Notes: a model not told the origin generated them from the letters alone. 64,000 bases of DNA from Oscillospiraceae bacterium (GCA_910575815.1 CAJTFN010000001.1:428507-492506); one strand, 5' to 3'; counted from the first letter of the stretch, positions 34,019 to 43,597 are shown. Translations and numbers: made by a program.

Positions 34019-35089
34019 ATGTTGAAGTTTGCAATCATCGGCGCCGGCGCCGGCGGCCAGACCATGGCGGCGGTTTTGTCCAGCCAGGGCTATTCCGTGA
34101 AGCTCCAGGACATTGACAGCGAGAAAATCCGCCGCCTGCGGGAGCTGAAAACCATCCGGGTTACCGGCAAGATCGAGTGCGAGGGAACGCCGGAACTGAT
34201 CACCGACCAGCTGCCGGAGGCGTTGGAGGATGTGGACGTGATTATGGTGGTGTCCACCACGGACGCGCACCGCTCCATCGCCACCCAGTGTCTGCCCTAT
34301 CTGCGGGACGGGCAGCTCTTCGTGCTGAATCCCGGCCACTGCGGCGGCGCGCTGGAGGTGTCCAACATCCTGCGGGGCCAGGGGGGCAGGGACGTGCTGA
34401 TCGCGGAGGCGGGAGACCTGATGTACGCCTGCCGCAGCTATGAAGTGGGCGTTGCCTTCCAGAGCGGCCTGAAGACCACGGTGCCCATCGCCGCCCTGCC
34501 GGGCCGGGATACCGGACGGGTTATGGAGGTGCTGGGCCCCATCTTCCCGAACCTGACGCCGGTTTCCAGCGTGCTGGAGACGGGCTTTCAGGGAGGGGGA
34601 GCCATGCTGCACCCGATTCCCAGCCTCATGAACATCAACAAGATGGACCTGGGGGAGAGCTACGACTACTACATGGAGGGCATCACCCCCCACGTGGCCG
34701 ACATCATCACCGCCTGCGACAGGGAGCGGGTGGCAGTGTGCCGGGCCATGGGCGTGGACGCCCTGCCTCTGGGGGAGTCTCTGACAAAGATCTACAGCCT
34801 GGAACCCCGGGAAAGCCTCTATGACCTGATTCAGCACATTGAACCCTATAAGGGCCTCCGGAATCCCACCACGGTGAAGCACCGCTTCATTGTGGAGGAC
34901 ACCATGTCCGGCCTGGTGCCGCTGGCGTCCATCGGAAAAATGCTGGGCATCGAGACCCCCATGATGAACGCCTTCATCAGCATCGCCGGCGCGGTCTGTG
35001 GCCGGAACTTCTGGGAGGAGGGCCGCACGGCGGAGAAACTGGGCCTGGCCGGAAAGTCCCTGGAGGAGATTCGGGCGATGGTGGGCTGA
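34019..35089 (+). CDS. NAD/NADP octopine/nopaline (opine) dehydrogenase family protein
   Basis: 356 residues from the ATG at 34019 (MLKFAIIGAGAGGQTMAAVL); GGGGGAAG precedes it, and an ATG 15 bases earlier is an alternative. The N-terminal Rossmann fold has GAGAGGQ and an acidic residue after strand 2. The family-specific C-terminal domain includes a His-containing AMLHPIPSLMN segment (opine DH catalytic histidine region). Opine dehydrogenases reversibly join an amino acid and a 2-oxo acid with NAD(P)H. Here the gene heads an operon-like array with a peptide/opine-type ABC importer, so it more likely splits an imported N-carboxyalkyl amino acid than makes one. The exact substrate is unknown. 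Confidence 0.88.
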   Translation: MLKFAIIGAGAGGQTMAAVLSSQGYSVKLQDIDSEKIRRLRELKTIRVTGKIECEGTPELITDQLPEALEDVDVIMVVSTTDAHRSIATQCLPYLRDGQLFVLNPGHCGGALEVSNILRGQGGRDVLIAEAGDLMYACRSYEVGVAFQSGLKTTVPIAALPGRDTGRVMEVLGPIFPNLTPVSSVLETGFQGGGAMLHPIPSLMNINKMDLGESYDYYMEGITPHVADIITACDRERVAVCRAMGVDALPLGESLTKIYSLEPRESLYDLIQHIEPYKGLRNPTTVKHRFIVEDTMSGLVPLASIGKMLGIETPMMNAFISIAGAVCGRNFWEEGRTAEKLGLAGKSLEEIRAMVG

Positions 35090-35257
35090 GCTTCCCGGGA
35101 AAGGCGAATCCTTGGCAGTTTCCGAACTCGCTTCGGATAATTGTAAATGCCCGCGCCGACGGTTTTGGCGGAGCTTCCCAGGCGGCGGAGAGGTCTTCCC
35201 GCCGGCGGGCACGGGCGCGACAGGTTGCGAAGAAACAATGAAAAGGAGAAACGACGT

Positions 35258-36856
35258 ATGAAAAAGAGCTTGCATCGAATTCTGGCCATGGCGGCATGCC
35301 TCTGCCTGCTGTTGACCGCCTGCGGCGGCAACGGAGATTCCAACGGATCCGGCGGCGGATCCGACGGCGCGTCCTCCGGCGACGGGACCAGCGGGGGAAA
35401 GGACACCATGGTCATCGCCGCTCAGGCGGACATGGCCGATAAGGACCCCATCAACGGCAGCACCACCAACGACACCATTAAGATCAAGGCCCAGGTTTAC
35501 GAGACGTTGATTGAGCGCACGGTGCCCGACCAGGAATACCGTCCTCTGCTGGCGGAGAAGTGGGAGTTCAATGATGACGCCACGGAGCTGACCATCACGC
35601 TGCGGGAGGGGATTCAGTGCCACAACGGGGAGACCCTCACCGCCGAGGACTGCCTGTTCTCCTTACAGTGCCTGCGGGAGAGCGCCAACAAGTCCGTCAC
35701 GGATCACATGGATCTGGAGAAGAGCTACGCGGTGGATGAGCGGACCTTCGTCATCGTGATGGACGAGCCCTACATGCCCATTATCGCCAACCTCTCCTAT
35801 CCCACCTGCGTCATGTTCAGCAAGAAGGGCTATGAAGAGGCCAACGGCGACTGGGCCAATATGGACGTCGGCACCGGCCCTTACACCTGGGGTGAGTGGT
35901 CCATCGGCAGCAGCGTGAAGCTGATTGGCTTTGACGATTACTATGTGGAGGGCCAGCCCGCCATTAAGAACGTGGAGTTCAAGGTCATCTCCGAGGACGG
36001 CAACCGTTACATTGAGGTGGAGACCGGCGGCGCGGATCTGTGCTACAACCTCTCCGGCGTGGACATCGCCGCCGCCGAGGCCAACGCCGACGTGGAGATT
36101 TTCCGGGAATTCACCATGGATAATTGCTACCTGAGCTTCAACCACCGCAACTCTCCCTTTAACGACGTCCGGGTCCGCCAGGCAATCGCCTATGCCCTGG
36201 ATATCGACAGCGCCTGGCAGGTCTGCATGGACGGCGTGGGCCAGCCCGCCAAGGGCCTGCTCCCCGACAACATCACCGATTCCATCGCCAAGCAGGATTC
36301 CCCCTATCACGTGGATTACCCCGTCTACCAGTACAACCTGGAGAAGGCCAAGGAGCTGCTGGCCGAGGCCGGTTATCCCAACGGCTTCTCCTGCCGTTAT
36401 CACGTGGGCCACATGGCGCTGCGGCAGGCCTACGGCGAGTTCTTTGCCAACGCTCTGTCCCAGATCGGAATCAACGTGGAGATCGTGGCCTTGGACGCCG
36501 CCACCAACGCCCAGGCGCTGAAGGTGGAGCACAACTTTGACATTTACACTTGGGGCATTGCCGCCACCAACGGCGACATCGACTTCGCCAACCGCTTCTT
36601 CTACACGGACAACGCCAACAACATCTTCGGCTACAGCGACCCCGAGATGGACGCCATGGTGGACGCGGCGGCCAAGGAGCCCGACGCCGCCAAGCGCAGC
36701 GAGATGAACGCCGCCATCCAGCAGAAGGCGCTGGACGAGTGCATCATCGTTCCCATCTATCAGCAGGAGGATATCCACTGCCACACGGCCAGCCTGAAGG
36801 GCTTCTGCAACGGCGCCTTCCAGTCTCCTCTGCTGAAGTATTGCTACTTTGAGTAA
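35258..36856 (+). CDS. Extracellular solute-binding lipoprotein, SBP_bac_5 (peptide/opine/nickel type)
   Basis: 532 residues from the ATG at 35258, with AAAAGGAG upstream. Lipoprotein signal with lipobox LLLTACGG, then a Gly/Ser/Asp linker and the family 5 binding fold: an ETLIERTVPDQEYRPLLAEK-like first strand region, then LREGIQCHNGETLTAEDCLF, NHRNSPFNDVRVRQAIAYAL and the C-terminal YQQEDIHCH region. It captures the substrate outside the cell and delivers it to the permeases at 37145-38964. Family 5 proteins bind di- and oligopeptides, opines, glutathione or nickel. The gap after it (36857-37144) holds a hairpin that may reduce read-through to the membrane genes. Confidence 0.92.
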   Translation: MKKSLHRILAMAACLCLLLTACGGNGDSNGSGGGSDGASSGDGTSGGKDTMVIAAQADMADKDPINGSTTNDTIKIKAQVYETLIERTVPDQEYRPLLAEKWEFNDDATELTITLREGIQCHNGETLTAEDCLFSLQCLRESANKSVTDHMDLEKSYAVDERTFVIVMDEPYMPIIANLSYPTCVMFSKKGYEEANGDWANMDVGTGPYTWGEWSIGSSVKLIGFDDYYVEGQPAIKNVEFKVISEDGNRYIEVETGGADLCYNLSGVDIAAAEANADVEIFREFTMDNCYLSFNHRNSPFNDVRVRQAIAYALDIDSAWQVCMDGVGQPAKGLLPDNITDSIAKQDSPYHVDYPVYQYNLEKAKELLAEAGYPNGFSCRYHVGHMALRQAYGEFFANALSQIGINVEIVALDAATNAQALKVEHNFDIYTWGIAATNGDIDFANRFFYTDNANNIFGYSDPEMDAMVDAAAKEPDAAKRSEMNAAIQQKALDECIIVPIYQQEDIHCHTASLKGFCNGAFQSPLLKYCYFE

Positions 36857-36917
36857 GAGCGGCGGCCCCGGCGCCGGACACCGGCGGGGTTAAGGCGAAA
36901 TCACGCAAACCGGCAAG

Positions 36918-36958
36918 AGAGGATGGGTGGATAAAAAAAGGTTATTCGCCCATCCTCT
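36918..36958 (+). terminator. Hairpin after the binding-protein gene (attenuator-like)
   Basis: AGAGGATGGG (36918-36927) and CCCATCCTCT (36949-36958), 21-base loop, followed by TCTTG. Partial termination here would give more binding protein than permease, as is common for ABC importers. Nothing else is evident in 36857-37144. Confidence 0.5.
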
Positions 36959-37144
36959 TCTTGTGGGCTTCCGGAGAGCGCGCCGTCCCTTCCGGCCGCC
37001 GGGTTTCCTCAGTCGGGAACTCGAAGGACGGAGGCGCGCCCGGGAAACAGCGTTTCCCGCGGTTTCGACTGCGGCGACTCGAAAACACATATGGAGCGGG
37101 CAATTTTCTCGGTTGGCCGCACTGGCTGAATGGGGGTATGGACT

Positions 37145-38122
37145 ATGCTGAAATACATAATCAAGCGGCTGCTGTGGATCATTCCCGTTTTGATCGGCGT
37201 TACCGTGATCGTTTTTACGATTCTCTATTTCTCCCCCGGAGACCCGGCCTATCTGGCCCTGGGGGATAACGCGACGCCGGAGGCCGTGGAGGCCTACCGA
37301 ATTGAGATGGGAATCAACGGCACCTACTGGGAGCGGCTGGGCCGGACGCTGATGGGCCTTCTCCAGGGGGACCTGGGACTCTCCTATCGCTCCAGGACGC
37401 CGGTCCTGGACGAGCTGATCGTGCGGTTTAAGGTGACCTTTAACATTTCCGCCTGGAGTATTCTCCTGGGTATCGTGCTGGGCATATTCTTCGGAATTGT
37501 GTCCGCCCTGAAACAGAACACCGTCTGGGATTCTCTGGCCACGGGCTGCGCCCTCTTCGGCATCTCCATGCCTATGTTCTGGCAGGGGCTGATGCTGATT
37601 CTGGTGTTTTCCGTGTGGCTGGGGTGGCTGCCGGCCTCGGGCTACGGCAGCAGCTGGAAGCAGATGATTATGCCGGTCATCGCCCTGGGGGTGAACTCCT
37701 CCGCCACCATCATGCGGACCACCCGCAGCTCCATGCTGGAGGTCATGCGCCAGGACTATATCCGCACCGCCAAGGCCAAGGGGCAGAGCTACTGGGTGGT
37801 GGTCCTGCGCCACGCGCTGAAAAACGCCATGATTCCCATTGTCACCGTCATCGGCTTGCAGCTGGGCGTGCTGCTGGCGGGCTCCATCGTCACGGAGGTC
37901 ATCTTCTCCGTGGCGGGGGTGGGCAAGTATCTGGTGGACTCCCTGAACGCCCGGGACTATGCCGCGGTGCAGGGGTGCGTTCTGCTGATCGCCTTTGTGT
38001 CCGCCGTTTTGAACCTGATCGTGGACGTGATCTACACGTACATCGATCCCCGGATGAAGACCATGTACGAGAGCACCAAGGTCTTTTCACTCTCAAAGAA
38101 AGGGGCGAAGAAAGACGTATGA
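37145..38122 (+). CDS. ABC importer permease, DppB/OppB type
   Basis: 325 residues from the ATG at 37145 (MLKYIIKRLLWIIPVLIGVT); an ATG 15 bases earlier is possible, and no strong ribosome site helps to decide. The usual six-helix layout and the EAA loop of binding-protein-dependent permeases are seen (MRQDYIRTAKAKGQSYWVVV). The first extracytoplasmic loop carries the DppB-type GDPAYLALGDNATPE segment. It pairs with the next permease to form the channel of the peptide/opine-type importer. Its stop overlaps the next start (ATGA). Confidence 0.94.
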   Translation: MLKYIIKRLLWIIPVLIGVTVIVFTILYFSPGDPAYLALGDNATPEAVEAYRIEMGINGTYWERLGRTLMGLLQGDLGLSYRSRTPVLDELIVRFKVTFNISAWSILLGIVLGIFFGIVSALKQNTVWDSLATGCALFGISMPMFWQGLMLILVFSVWLGWLPASGYGSSWKQMIMPVIALGVNSSATIMRTTRSSMLEVMRQDYIRTAKAKGQSYWVVVLRHALKNAMIPIVTVIGLQLGVLLAGSIVTEVIFSVAGVGKYLVDSLNARDYAAVQGCVLLIAFVSAVLNLIVDVIYTYIDPRMKTMYESTKVFSLSKKGAKKDV

Positions 38123-38964
38123 ACAAGCACAGTATGCTCTCCGAAATCTGGAGACGCTTCCGCAAGAACCGGCAGGCCGTGGCCGGGCTCATTGTGTTGG
38201 TCCTGTTTGTGGTGGTGGCTGTGTTCGCGGAGCAGCTCGCCCCCTTCGGCTATGACGATCAGGACGCCAGCCGGGCCATGATCGCCCCCTGCCTGGAATT
38301 CCCCTTCGGCACGGACAATCTGGGCCGGGATGTGCTGAGCCGCCTGCTCTACGGCAGCCGCTACTCCCTTTCCATCGGCTTCCTGGCGGTGGGAATCTCC
38401 GTTCTCACCGGCGGCTTCCTGGGGGTCATCGCCGCCTATTACCCGAAGCTGGACAACATCATCATGCGCTGCATGGACCTCTTCATGGCGATTCCGCAGA
38501 TGCTGCTGGCGATGTGTATTGTTACGGCCCTGGGCTCCAGCCTCTTTAACCTGATGCTGGCGGTGGGCCTGTCCTCCACGCCGAAGTTCGCCCGGGTGGT
38601 GCGGGCCTCCGTGCTGGCCACCCGGGAGCAGGAGTTCGTGGAGGCCGCCCGGGCCATCGGCGCGGGAAACTGGCGGATCATCCTTCACCACATCCTGCCC
38701 AACTCCATCTCCGCCCTGATTGTTCAGGCCACGCTGGCCATGGCGGGCGCCATCATCTCCGCCTCCGCCCTGAGCTTCCTGGGCTTTGGTATCCAGGCGC
38801 CTATGCCGGAGTGGGGGGCGATGCTTTCCGCGGGCCGGAAATACATCCGGACCCAGGCCTATCTCACCGTGATTCCGGGCCTCGCGATCATGGTGGTGGT
38901 CTACGCGCTGAACGTGGTGGGCGACGGCCTGCGGGATTGCCTGGACCCCAGGCTGAAGAAATAA
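38119..38964 (+). CDS. ABC importer permease, DppC/OppC type
   Basis: 281 residues from the ATG at 38119, overlapping the dppB-type stop. The N-terminal pattern (MLSEIWRRFRKNRQAVAGLI, the RxxxNxxA motif of OppC proteins), the FGTDNLGRDVLSRLLYGSR segment and the EAA loop (EQEFVEAARAIGAGNWRIIL) are all diagnostic. It forms the second half of the membrane channel. The genes for the two ATPases follow within 20 bases. Confidence 0.95.
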   Translation: MNKHSMLSEIWRRFRKNRQAVAGLIVLVLFVVVAVFAEQLAPFGYDDQDASRAMIAPCLEFPFGTDNLGRDVLSRLLYGSRYSLSIGFLAVGISVLTGGFLGVIAAYYPKLDNIIMRCMDLFMAIPQMLLAMCIVTALGSSLFNLMLAVGLSSTPKFARVVRASVLATREQEFVEAARAIGAGNWRIILHHILPNSISALIVQATLAMAGAIISASALSFLGFGIQAPMPEWGAMLSAGRKYIRTQAYLTVIPGLAIMVVVYALNVVGDGLRDCLDPRLKK

Positions 38965-38982
38965 GCGGGAAAGGAGACTGGC

Positions 38983-39957
38983 ATGGCAGAATCGATTTTG
39001 GAAGTGCGGAATCTGGAAATCCGCTACGTGACGGACGAGGAAACCGTCTGCGCGGTAAACGACATCTCCTTCTCCCTGGAGAAAGGAGAGAGCATCGGCC
39101 TGGTGGGGGAGACCGGCGCGGGAAAGACCACCACGGCCCTTGGCATTATGGGCCTGGTGCCGGACCCGCCGGGGGAGATCGTGGGCGGCTCCGTCCTCTT
39201 TGAGGGCCAGAACCTGCTCCGGATGCCGGAGAAGAACCTGCGGGAGATCCGGGGCGGTAAAATCTCCATGATCTTCCAGGACCCCATGACCTCCCTGAAT
39301 CCCGTGATGACGGTGGGGGAGCAGATCGCCGAGGTGGTGCTTCTCCACAGCAAAATGAGCAAGGGAGAGGCCCGGAAAAAGGCCATGGAGATGCTGGAGC
39401 AGGTGGGCATCCCCGGGGGGCGCTGCGACGACTATCCCCATCAGTTCTCCGGCGGCATGAAGCAGCGGGTGATGATCGCCATCGCCCTGGCGTGCAGCCC
39501 GGAGCTCCTCATCGCCGATGAGCCCACCACCGCCCTGGACGTGACCATCCAGGCCCAGGTGCTGGAGCTGATGCGGAATTTGAAACAGGAGTACGGCACG
39601 TCCCTGATCCTGATTACCCACGATTTGGGCGTGGTGGCGAAGATCTGCGACAAGGTGGCGGTGGTTTACGCCGGGGAGATCATCGAGTACGGTACGCTGA
39701 AGGACATCTACACCGACAAGCGCCATCCCTACACCATCGGCCTCTTCGACTCCCTGCCAGACATCGAGAACGAGTCCGCCGAGCTGAAAGTCATTCAGGG
39801 CATGGTGCCGGACCCCTCCTGCCTGCCGGAGGGCTGCAAATTTCATCCCAGGTGTCCCTACGCGGAGGAGGGCTGCAAGCACGGACGGATGGAGCCGGTA
39901 TCAGTCAGCGAGACCCACATGGTCCGCTGCGGCCGGTTCCGCGGCGGGGAGGTTTGA
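38983..39957 (+). CDS. ABC importer ATPase, DppD/OppD type
   Basis: 324 residues, ATG at 38983 with AAAGGAG upstream. Walker A (GETGAGKTT), signature (FSGGMKQR), Walker B ([12 protein letters not shown]), H-loop and the C-terminal oligopeptide-ATPase extension with a cysteine pattern ([19 protein letters not shown]) that may bind an Fe-S cluster in relatives. It drives import with the partner ATPase encoded three bases downstream. The C-terminal four-cysteine tail is typical of dipeptide, oligopeptide and nickel systems. Confidence 0.96.
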   Translation: MAESILEVRNLEIRYVTDEETVCAVNDISFSLEKGESIGLVGETGAGKTTTALGIMGLVPDPPGEIVGGSVLFEGQNLLRMPEKNLREIRGGKISMIFQDPMTSLNPVMTVGEQIAEVVLLHSKMSKGEARKKAMEMLEQVGIPGGRCDDYPHQFSGGMKQRVMIAIALACSPELLIADEPTTALDVTIQAQVLELMRNLKQEYGTSLILITHDLGVVAKICDKVAVVYAGEIIEYGTLKDIYTDKRHPYTIGLFDSLPDIENESAELKVIQGMVPDPSCLPEGCKFHPRCPYAEEGCKHGRMEPVSVSETHMVRCGRFRGGEV

Positions 39958-39959
39958 GT

Positions 39960-40922
39960 ATGGCTGAGATTTTAAGAGTGGAAGACCTGACCAAATACTT
40001 TGCCACCAAGAAGGGGACCCTTCACGCAGTGGACGGCGTCAGCTTCCGCGTGGAGGAGAGTAAGACCCTGGGCATCGTGGGAGAGTCCGGCTGCGGAAAG
40101 TCCACCCTGGGCCGGGTGATTCTGCACCTCCACGAACGGACCGGAGGCCGGATTATCTTTCAGGGCCAGGATATCTCCAATGTCACCGCCGCCCAGCTGA
40201 AGGAGCTCCGGAAGGACATGCAGATCATCTTCCAGGACCCTTACGCCTCCCTGAACCCCCGGATGTCCATCGGGGACATCATCGCGGAGCCCCTGAAGAT
40301 TTATAAGCTCTATCCCTCCAAGGAGGAGCGGCAGAAAAAAGTCCGGGAGACCATGGACGTGGTGGGCCTGGCGGAGCGGACTTACAGCCTCTATCCCCAC
40401 GAGCTGGACGGTGGCCGCCGCCAGCGGGTGGGCATTGCCCGGGCGCTGATTCTAAACCCCAAGCTGGTGGTCTGTGACGAGCCCGTCTCCGCCCTGGACG
40501 TGTCCATTCAGGCCCAGATTCTGAACCTGATGATGGAATTACAGCGGGAGCGGAACCTCACCTATCTGTTCATTACCCACAACCTCTCTGTGGTGAAGCA
40601 CATCTCCGACGACATCACCGTGATGTACCTGGGGCAGATGGTGGAGAAAGCCGGGGCCTCGGAAATTTTCGCCCATCAGTACCATCCCTACACCAAGGCC
40701 CTGATTTCCGCGATTCCCCAGCCGAAGTACAACGCGCCGGACCAGCAGATCATTCTGAAGGGGGAGATTACCTCTCCCATCAACGTTACCAGGTCCTGCC
40801 GCTTCGCGCCCCGGTGTGTTTACGCCAAGCCCGAGTGCTTCGAACAGGAGCCCCAGCTGGAGGAGGTCTCCAAGGACCATTTTGTCAAGTGCCACTTTGT
40901 CCGTGAGATCAACGGGCTGTAA
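39960..40922 (+). CDS. ABC importer ATPase, DppF/OppF type
   Basis: 320 residues from the ATG at 39960, with GGGGAGG upstream. Walker A (GESGCGKSTLG), Walker B (VVCDEPVSALD) and the DppF-type C-terminal cysteine region (CRFAPRCVYAKPEC) are present. The signature motif reads LDGGRRQR rather than LSGGQRQR, with Asp in place of the usual Ser at position 2; nearby motifs are normal, so it is probably functional. Second ATPase of the importer. A hairpin (40971-40996) separates it from the dehydratase gene. Confidence 0.95.
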   Translation: MAEILRVEDLTKYFATKKGTLHAVDGVSFRVEESKTLGIVGESGCGKSTLGRVILHLHERTGGRIIFQGQDISNVTAAQLKELRKDMQIIFQDPYASLNPRMSIGDIIAEPLKIYKLYPSKEERQKKVRETMDVVGLAERTYSLYPHELDGGRRQRVGIARALILNPKLVVCDEPVSALDVSIQAQILNLMMELQRERNLTYLFITHNLSVVKHISDDITVMYLGQMVEKAGASEIFAHQYHPYTKALISAIPQPKYNAPDQQIILKGEITSPINVTRSCRFAPRCVYAKPECFEQEPQLEEVSKDHFVKCHFVREINGL

Positions 40923-40970
40923 CGGCGGCCCGGAAGACCAAGCTCCTTCGGGGGGCGCGGTTTCCGCTGC

Positions 40971-40996
40971 GGGCCCGCGATCTCATGGGCGGGCCC
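40971..40996 (+). promoter_or_regulatory. Intercistronic hairpin before the UxaA-family gene
   Basis: GGGCCCGC (40971-40978) and GCGGGCCC (40989-40996) with a ten-base loop, followed by TGTTTG. Possibly an RNA processing or partial-termination site. Confidence 0.4.
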
Positions 40997-41044
40997 TGTT
41001 TGTGGACGATATCGATTATGAAAGCTCTGAAGGAGTGTATTGAA

Positions 41045-42568
41045 ATGGAAAATTTTAAGAAGTCCATGCTGATTGAGGAGAACGACAACGTCGCTGTGGC
41101 CGTGGAGCCCATACAGGCCGGGGAGAGCACCCAGGTGGCCGGAGAGACGCTGACCGCCAACGAGTTCATCAAGGAAGGCCATAAGATCGCCCGGGTGGAC
41201 ATTGCCAAGGGCGCCGAGATTATCAAGTACGGCGTACATATTGGCGTTGCCACCCAGGCGATCCGAAAGGGCGACTGGGTCCACGAGCACAACGTCTATG
41301 ACGACTTCGAGGAGATCAACCAGGAGAAGCGGGCCTATTACCGCTCCATGGCCCCGGAGGCGCTGGACTACAGCGTGACCTACCGCTACAAGCCCGAGGA
41401 GCTGAACCTTCCGGAGACCATCCCCGGCTATAAGCGGGCGGACGGCTCCTTCGGCATCCGGAACCAGGTGGTGGTGATTTCCCTGGTCCAGTGCTCCAAC
41501 AACGCCGCCCAGAGAATCGCCGCGGCCTGTGATGTGCCGGCCACCTTTGTGGACGCGGCCTGCGGCGAGTTCCCGGACCGCTTCGCCCGGACCCGCCGTG
41601 GCTTTATCACCACCGGCACCCATCCCAACACCTTCGGCGTGGTGCTGCTGTCCTTGGGCTGCCAGCAGACGGACCCGGAGGACGTGGCCGCGGAAATCCG
41701 GAAAACGGGCCGCCCCGTGGTGAACATCAGCATGCAGGCCGAGGGCGGCGCCACCAAGGCCATTCAGGACGGCATCGCCGCCGTGGAGGAGCTGAAGCGC
41801 CAGGCGGAGGCCCAGAAGCGGGAGCCCTGCCCGCTCAGCGGGCTGATCATTGGCGGATACAACGGCGGCTCCGACTGGACCAGCGGCCTCTCCGCCAATC
41901 CCGTGGTGGGGGAGGTCATCGACATGCACCTGGCCATTGGCGGAAGGGCCGTGGAGGTCTGCGGCCGGGGGGGCTATCCCACCGACGCCGCCTCCTATGA
42001 AATCGGTATGCGGCTGATGGACATCGGGGATTTCTTTAACGAGGATTGCACCCGCCGGGGCGGCAAAGGCCTCTCCCAGGTAAACCCCACCCCGGGCAAT
42101 AAGGCTGGCGGCCTCACCACCATGACGGAGAAGAACCTGGGCAGCTTCCGCACCCAGGGCCACGGGCGGATTTTGGGCATACTGGACTGCGGAGACCCGG
42201 TGCCGGGCCCGGGGGCCTGGGGCATCAACCAGGCCCAGGGAGCCAACGACGCCTATGCTTCCACCACCCTGGCTATGAGCGGCTGTCACATCTGCCTCTT
42301 CACCACCGGCCGGGGCAACCCCATCGGCAACGCCTGCATGACCACCATCAAGATCACCGGCAACGTCCAGACAGCCTCGGCGCTGGCGGACATGATCGAC
42401 TATTCCGCCGCGCCCATGCTCTACGGAGAGCTGGGCCTGGCCGAGAGCGGCCGGGAGCTCTACGACCAGATGCTCCGTGTGGCGGCGGGAGAGCCCACCA
42501 AGGCGGAGCTGCTGGGGGACTACAGCTGGACCACGCCCCACGGCACCAGCTATAACGGCGACTATTGA
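41045..42568 (+). CDS. UxaA-family (altronate/galactarate-type) dehydratase with SAF domain
   Basis: 507 residues from the ATG at 41045, with AAGGAG nine bases upstream. An N-terminal SAF domain (about 1-95: IEENDNVAVAVEPIQAGEST, HKIARVDIAKGAEI, HEHN) is fused to the large UxaA/GarD C-terminal domain (FGIRNQVVVISLVQCSN, CGRGGYPTDAA, CGDPVPGPGAWGIN, CLFTTGRGNPIGN). Family members remove water from sugar acids such as altronate or galactarate or cleave related hydroxy acids such as sulfolactate; iron or a related metal is bound. In this operon it probably acts on the hydroxy or sugar-acid half released after the opine-type dehydrogenase step, an inference. A hairpin (42577-42609) follows. Confidence 0.88.
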   Translation: MENFKKSMLIEENDNVAVAVEPIQAGESTQVAGETLTANEFIKEGHKIARVDIAKGAEIIKYGVHIGVATQAIRKGDWVHEHNVYDDFEEINQEKRAYYRSMAPEALDYSVTYRYKPEELNLPETIPGYKRADGSFGIRNQVVVISLVQCSNNAAQRIAAACDVPATFVDAACGEFPDRFARTRRGFITTGTHPNTFGVVLLSLGCQQTDPEDVAAEIRKTGRPVVNISMQAEGGATKAIQDGIAAVEELKRQAEAQKREPCPLSGLIIGGYNGGSDWTSGLSANPVVGEVIDMHLAIGGRAVEVCGRGGYPTDAASYEIGMRLMDIGDFFNEDCTRRGGKGLSQVNPTPGNKAGGLTTMTEKNLGSFRTQGHGRILGILDCGDPVPGPGAWGINQAQGANDAYASTTLAMSGCHICLFTTGRGNPIGNACMTTIKITGNVQTASALADMIDYSAAPMLYGELGLAESGRELYDQMLRVAAGEPTKAELLGDYSWTTPHGTSYNGDY

Positions 42569-42576
42569 GCCGGAAT

Positions 42577-42609
42577 GGGGAACGGATGACCGCAGGTTGT
42601 CCGTTCCCC
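42577..42609 (+). terminator. Hairpin after the dehydratase gene
   Basis: GGGGAACGGA (42577-42586) and TCCGTTCCCC (42600-42609), 13-base loop, followed by CTTGCC. The T-tract is poor, so it may only attenuate transcription into the DMT transporter gene. Confidence 0.5.
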
Positions 42610-42652
42610 CTTGCCGCCGTGAGGGCGGCGGTCCGGCGGGGGAAATGGAAGG

Positions 42653-43534
42653 ATGTGTAATGGAGTCTTGGGAAATCAAAAGACAAAGGCCGTATGCCTG
42701 ATGCTGCTGTCGGCGCTGTCCTTTTCCGTGATGCAGGTGTTTGTGAAGCTGACCTCCTCGGAGGTGGGGACCTTTGAACAGACCTTCTTTCGGAATCTGG
42801 TCAGCTTGTTCATTGCCGCGGGTATGGTCCGGCGGGAGAAGCTGCGGGTGTTTCAGGAGATGAAGCGGGGACGCTGGGCCCTTTGGGGACGGTCCTTCTT
42901 CGGGTTTTTGGGGGTGGTGCTGTTTTTCTATGCCACCGGCCAAGCCCGGCAGGCGGACGTGGCGATGCTGAACCGGGCCTCTCCGGTGTTCGTGACCCTC
43001 TTCGCCGCGCTTTTTTTGAAGGAGAAGATCACTCCGGTGAAGGTAGCATCCACGTTTCTCTGCCTCACCGGAGCTTATGTGGCCATGCAGCCCTCCTTCG
43101 ACTCCAATCCCTTTCCGCTGCTGGCGGCGCTGAGCGCGGCGGTGGTGTCCGGCGTTGCCTATACGATGCTGTCCTACTGCAAGAATTATGTGAACCCCTC
43201 CGTGATTGTGTTTCACTTTTCCGCCTTCAGCACGGTGTGCTCTCTGGTGCTGATGCTGCCCCGGTTTGTGGTTCCTTCGCTGCCGGTGCTGGCCATGCTG
43301 CTGCTGATCGGCGTCTTTGCCGCCGGAGGGCAGTTCCTGCTGACCTACGCTTACCAGCGGGCTCCCGCCTCGGAGGTCAGCATCTACCAGTATTCCGGTG
43401 TGGTGTTCACAGCGGCGCTGAGTTATTTGGTCTTCGGGGAATCCCTCAGTGGCAGCTCGCTGCTGGGCGGAGCGCTGATTCTGGGGGCGATTTTCTGGGT
43501 GTTCCAGCACCACAGAACGCACCTGGAAGCGTGA
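42653..43534 (+). CDS. DMT superfamily transporter, EamA type
   Basis: 293 residues starting at the ATG at 42653 (GGGGGAAAT upstream). Ten predicted transmembrane helices form two EamA halves, with internal similarity between MLLSALSFSVMQVFVKL and the second half. It has the first-half loop NRASPVFVTLFAALFLKEKI and the second-half loop YSGVVFTAALSYLVFGE, characteristic of EamA carriers that export or exchange amino acids and metabolites. It lies 84 bases after the dehydratase gene on the same strand and may export an end-product of the pathway. A strong terminator shared with the convergent HAD gene follows. Confidence 0.9.
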   Translation: MCNGVLGNQKTKAVCLMLLSALSFSVMQVFVKLTSSEVGTFEQTFFRNLVSLFIAAGMVRREKLRVFQEMKRGRWALWGRSFFGFLGVVLFFYATGQARQADVAMLNRASPVFVTLFAALFLKEKITPVKVASTFLCLTGAYVAMQPSFDSNPFPLLAALSAAVVSGVAYTMLSYCKNYVNPSVIVFHFSAFSTVCSLVLMLPRFVVPSLPVLAMLLLIGVFAAGGQFLLTYAYQRAPASEVSIYQYSGVVFTAALSYLVFGESLSGSSLLGGALILGAIFWVFQHHRTHLEA

Positions 43535-43597
43535 GCTGCCAGGGACCGCAAAGCCCCGGGAGATCCGAAGGGCAAAACGCGGCGTAAACAGCAAAAC

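Noticed and set aside
38119..38964. Longer frame of 449 codons from 37615 for the DppC-type permease
   Set aside because: The extra N-terminal part overlaps the DppB gene out of frame and lacks membrane character; the ATGA junction at 38119 fits the family start.
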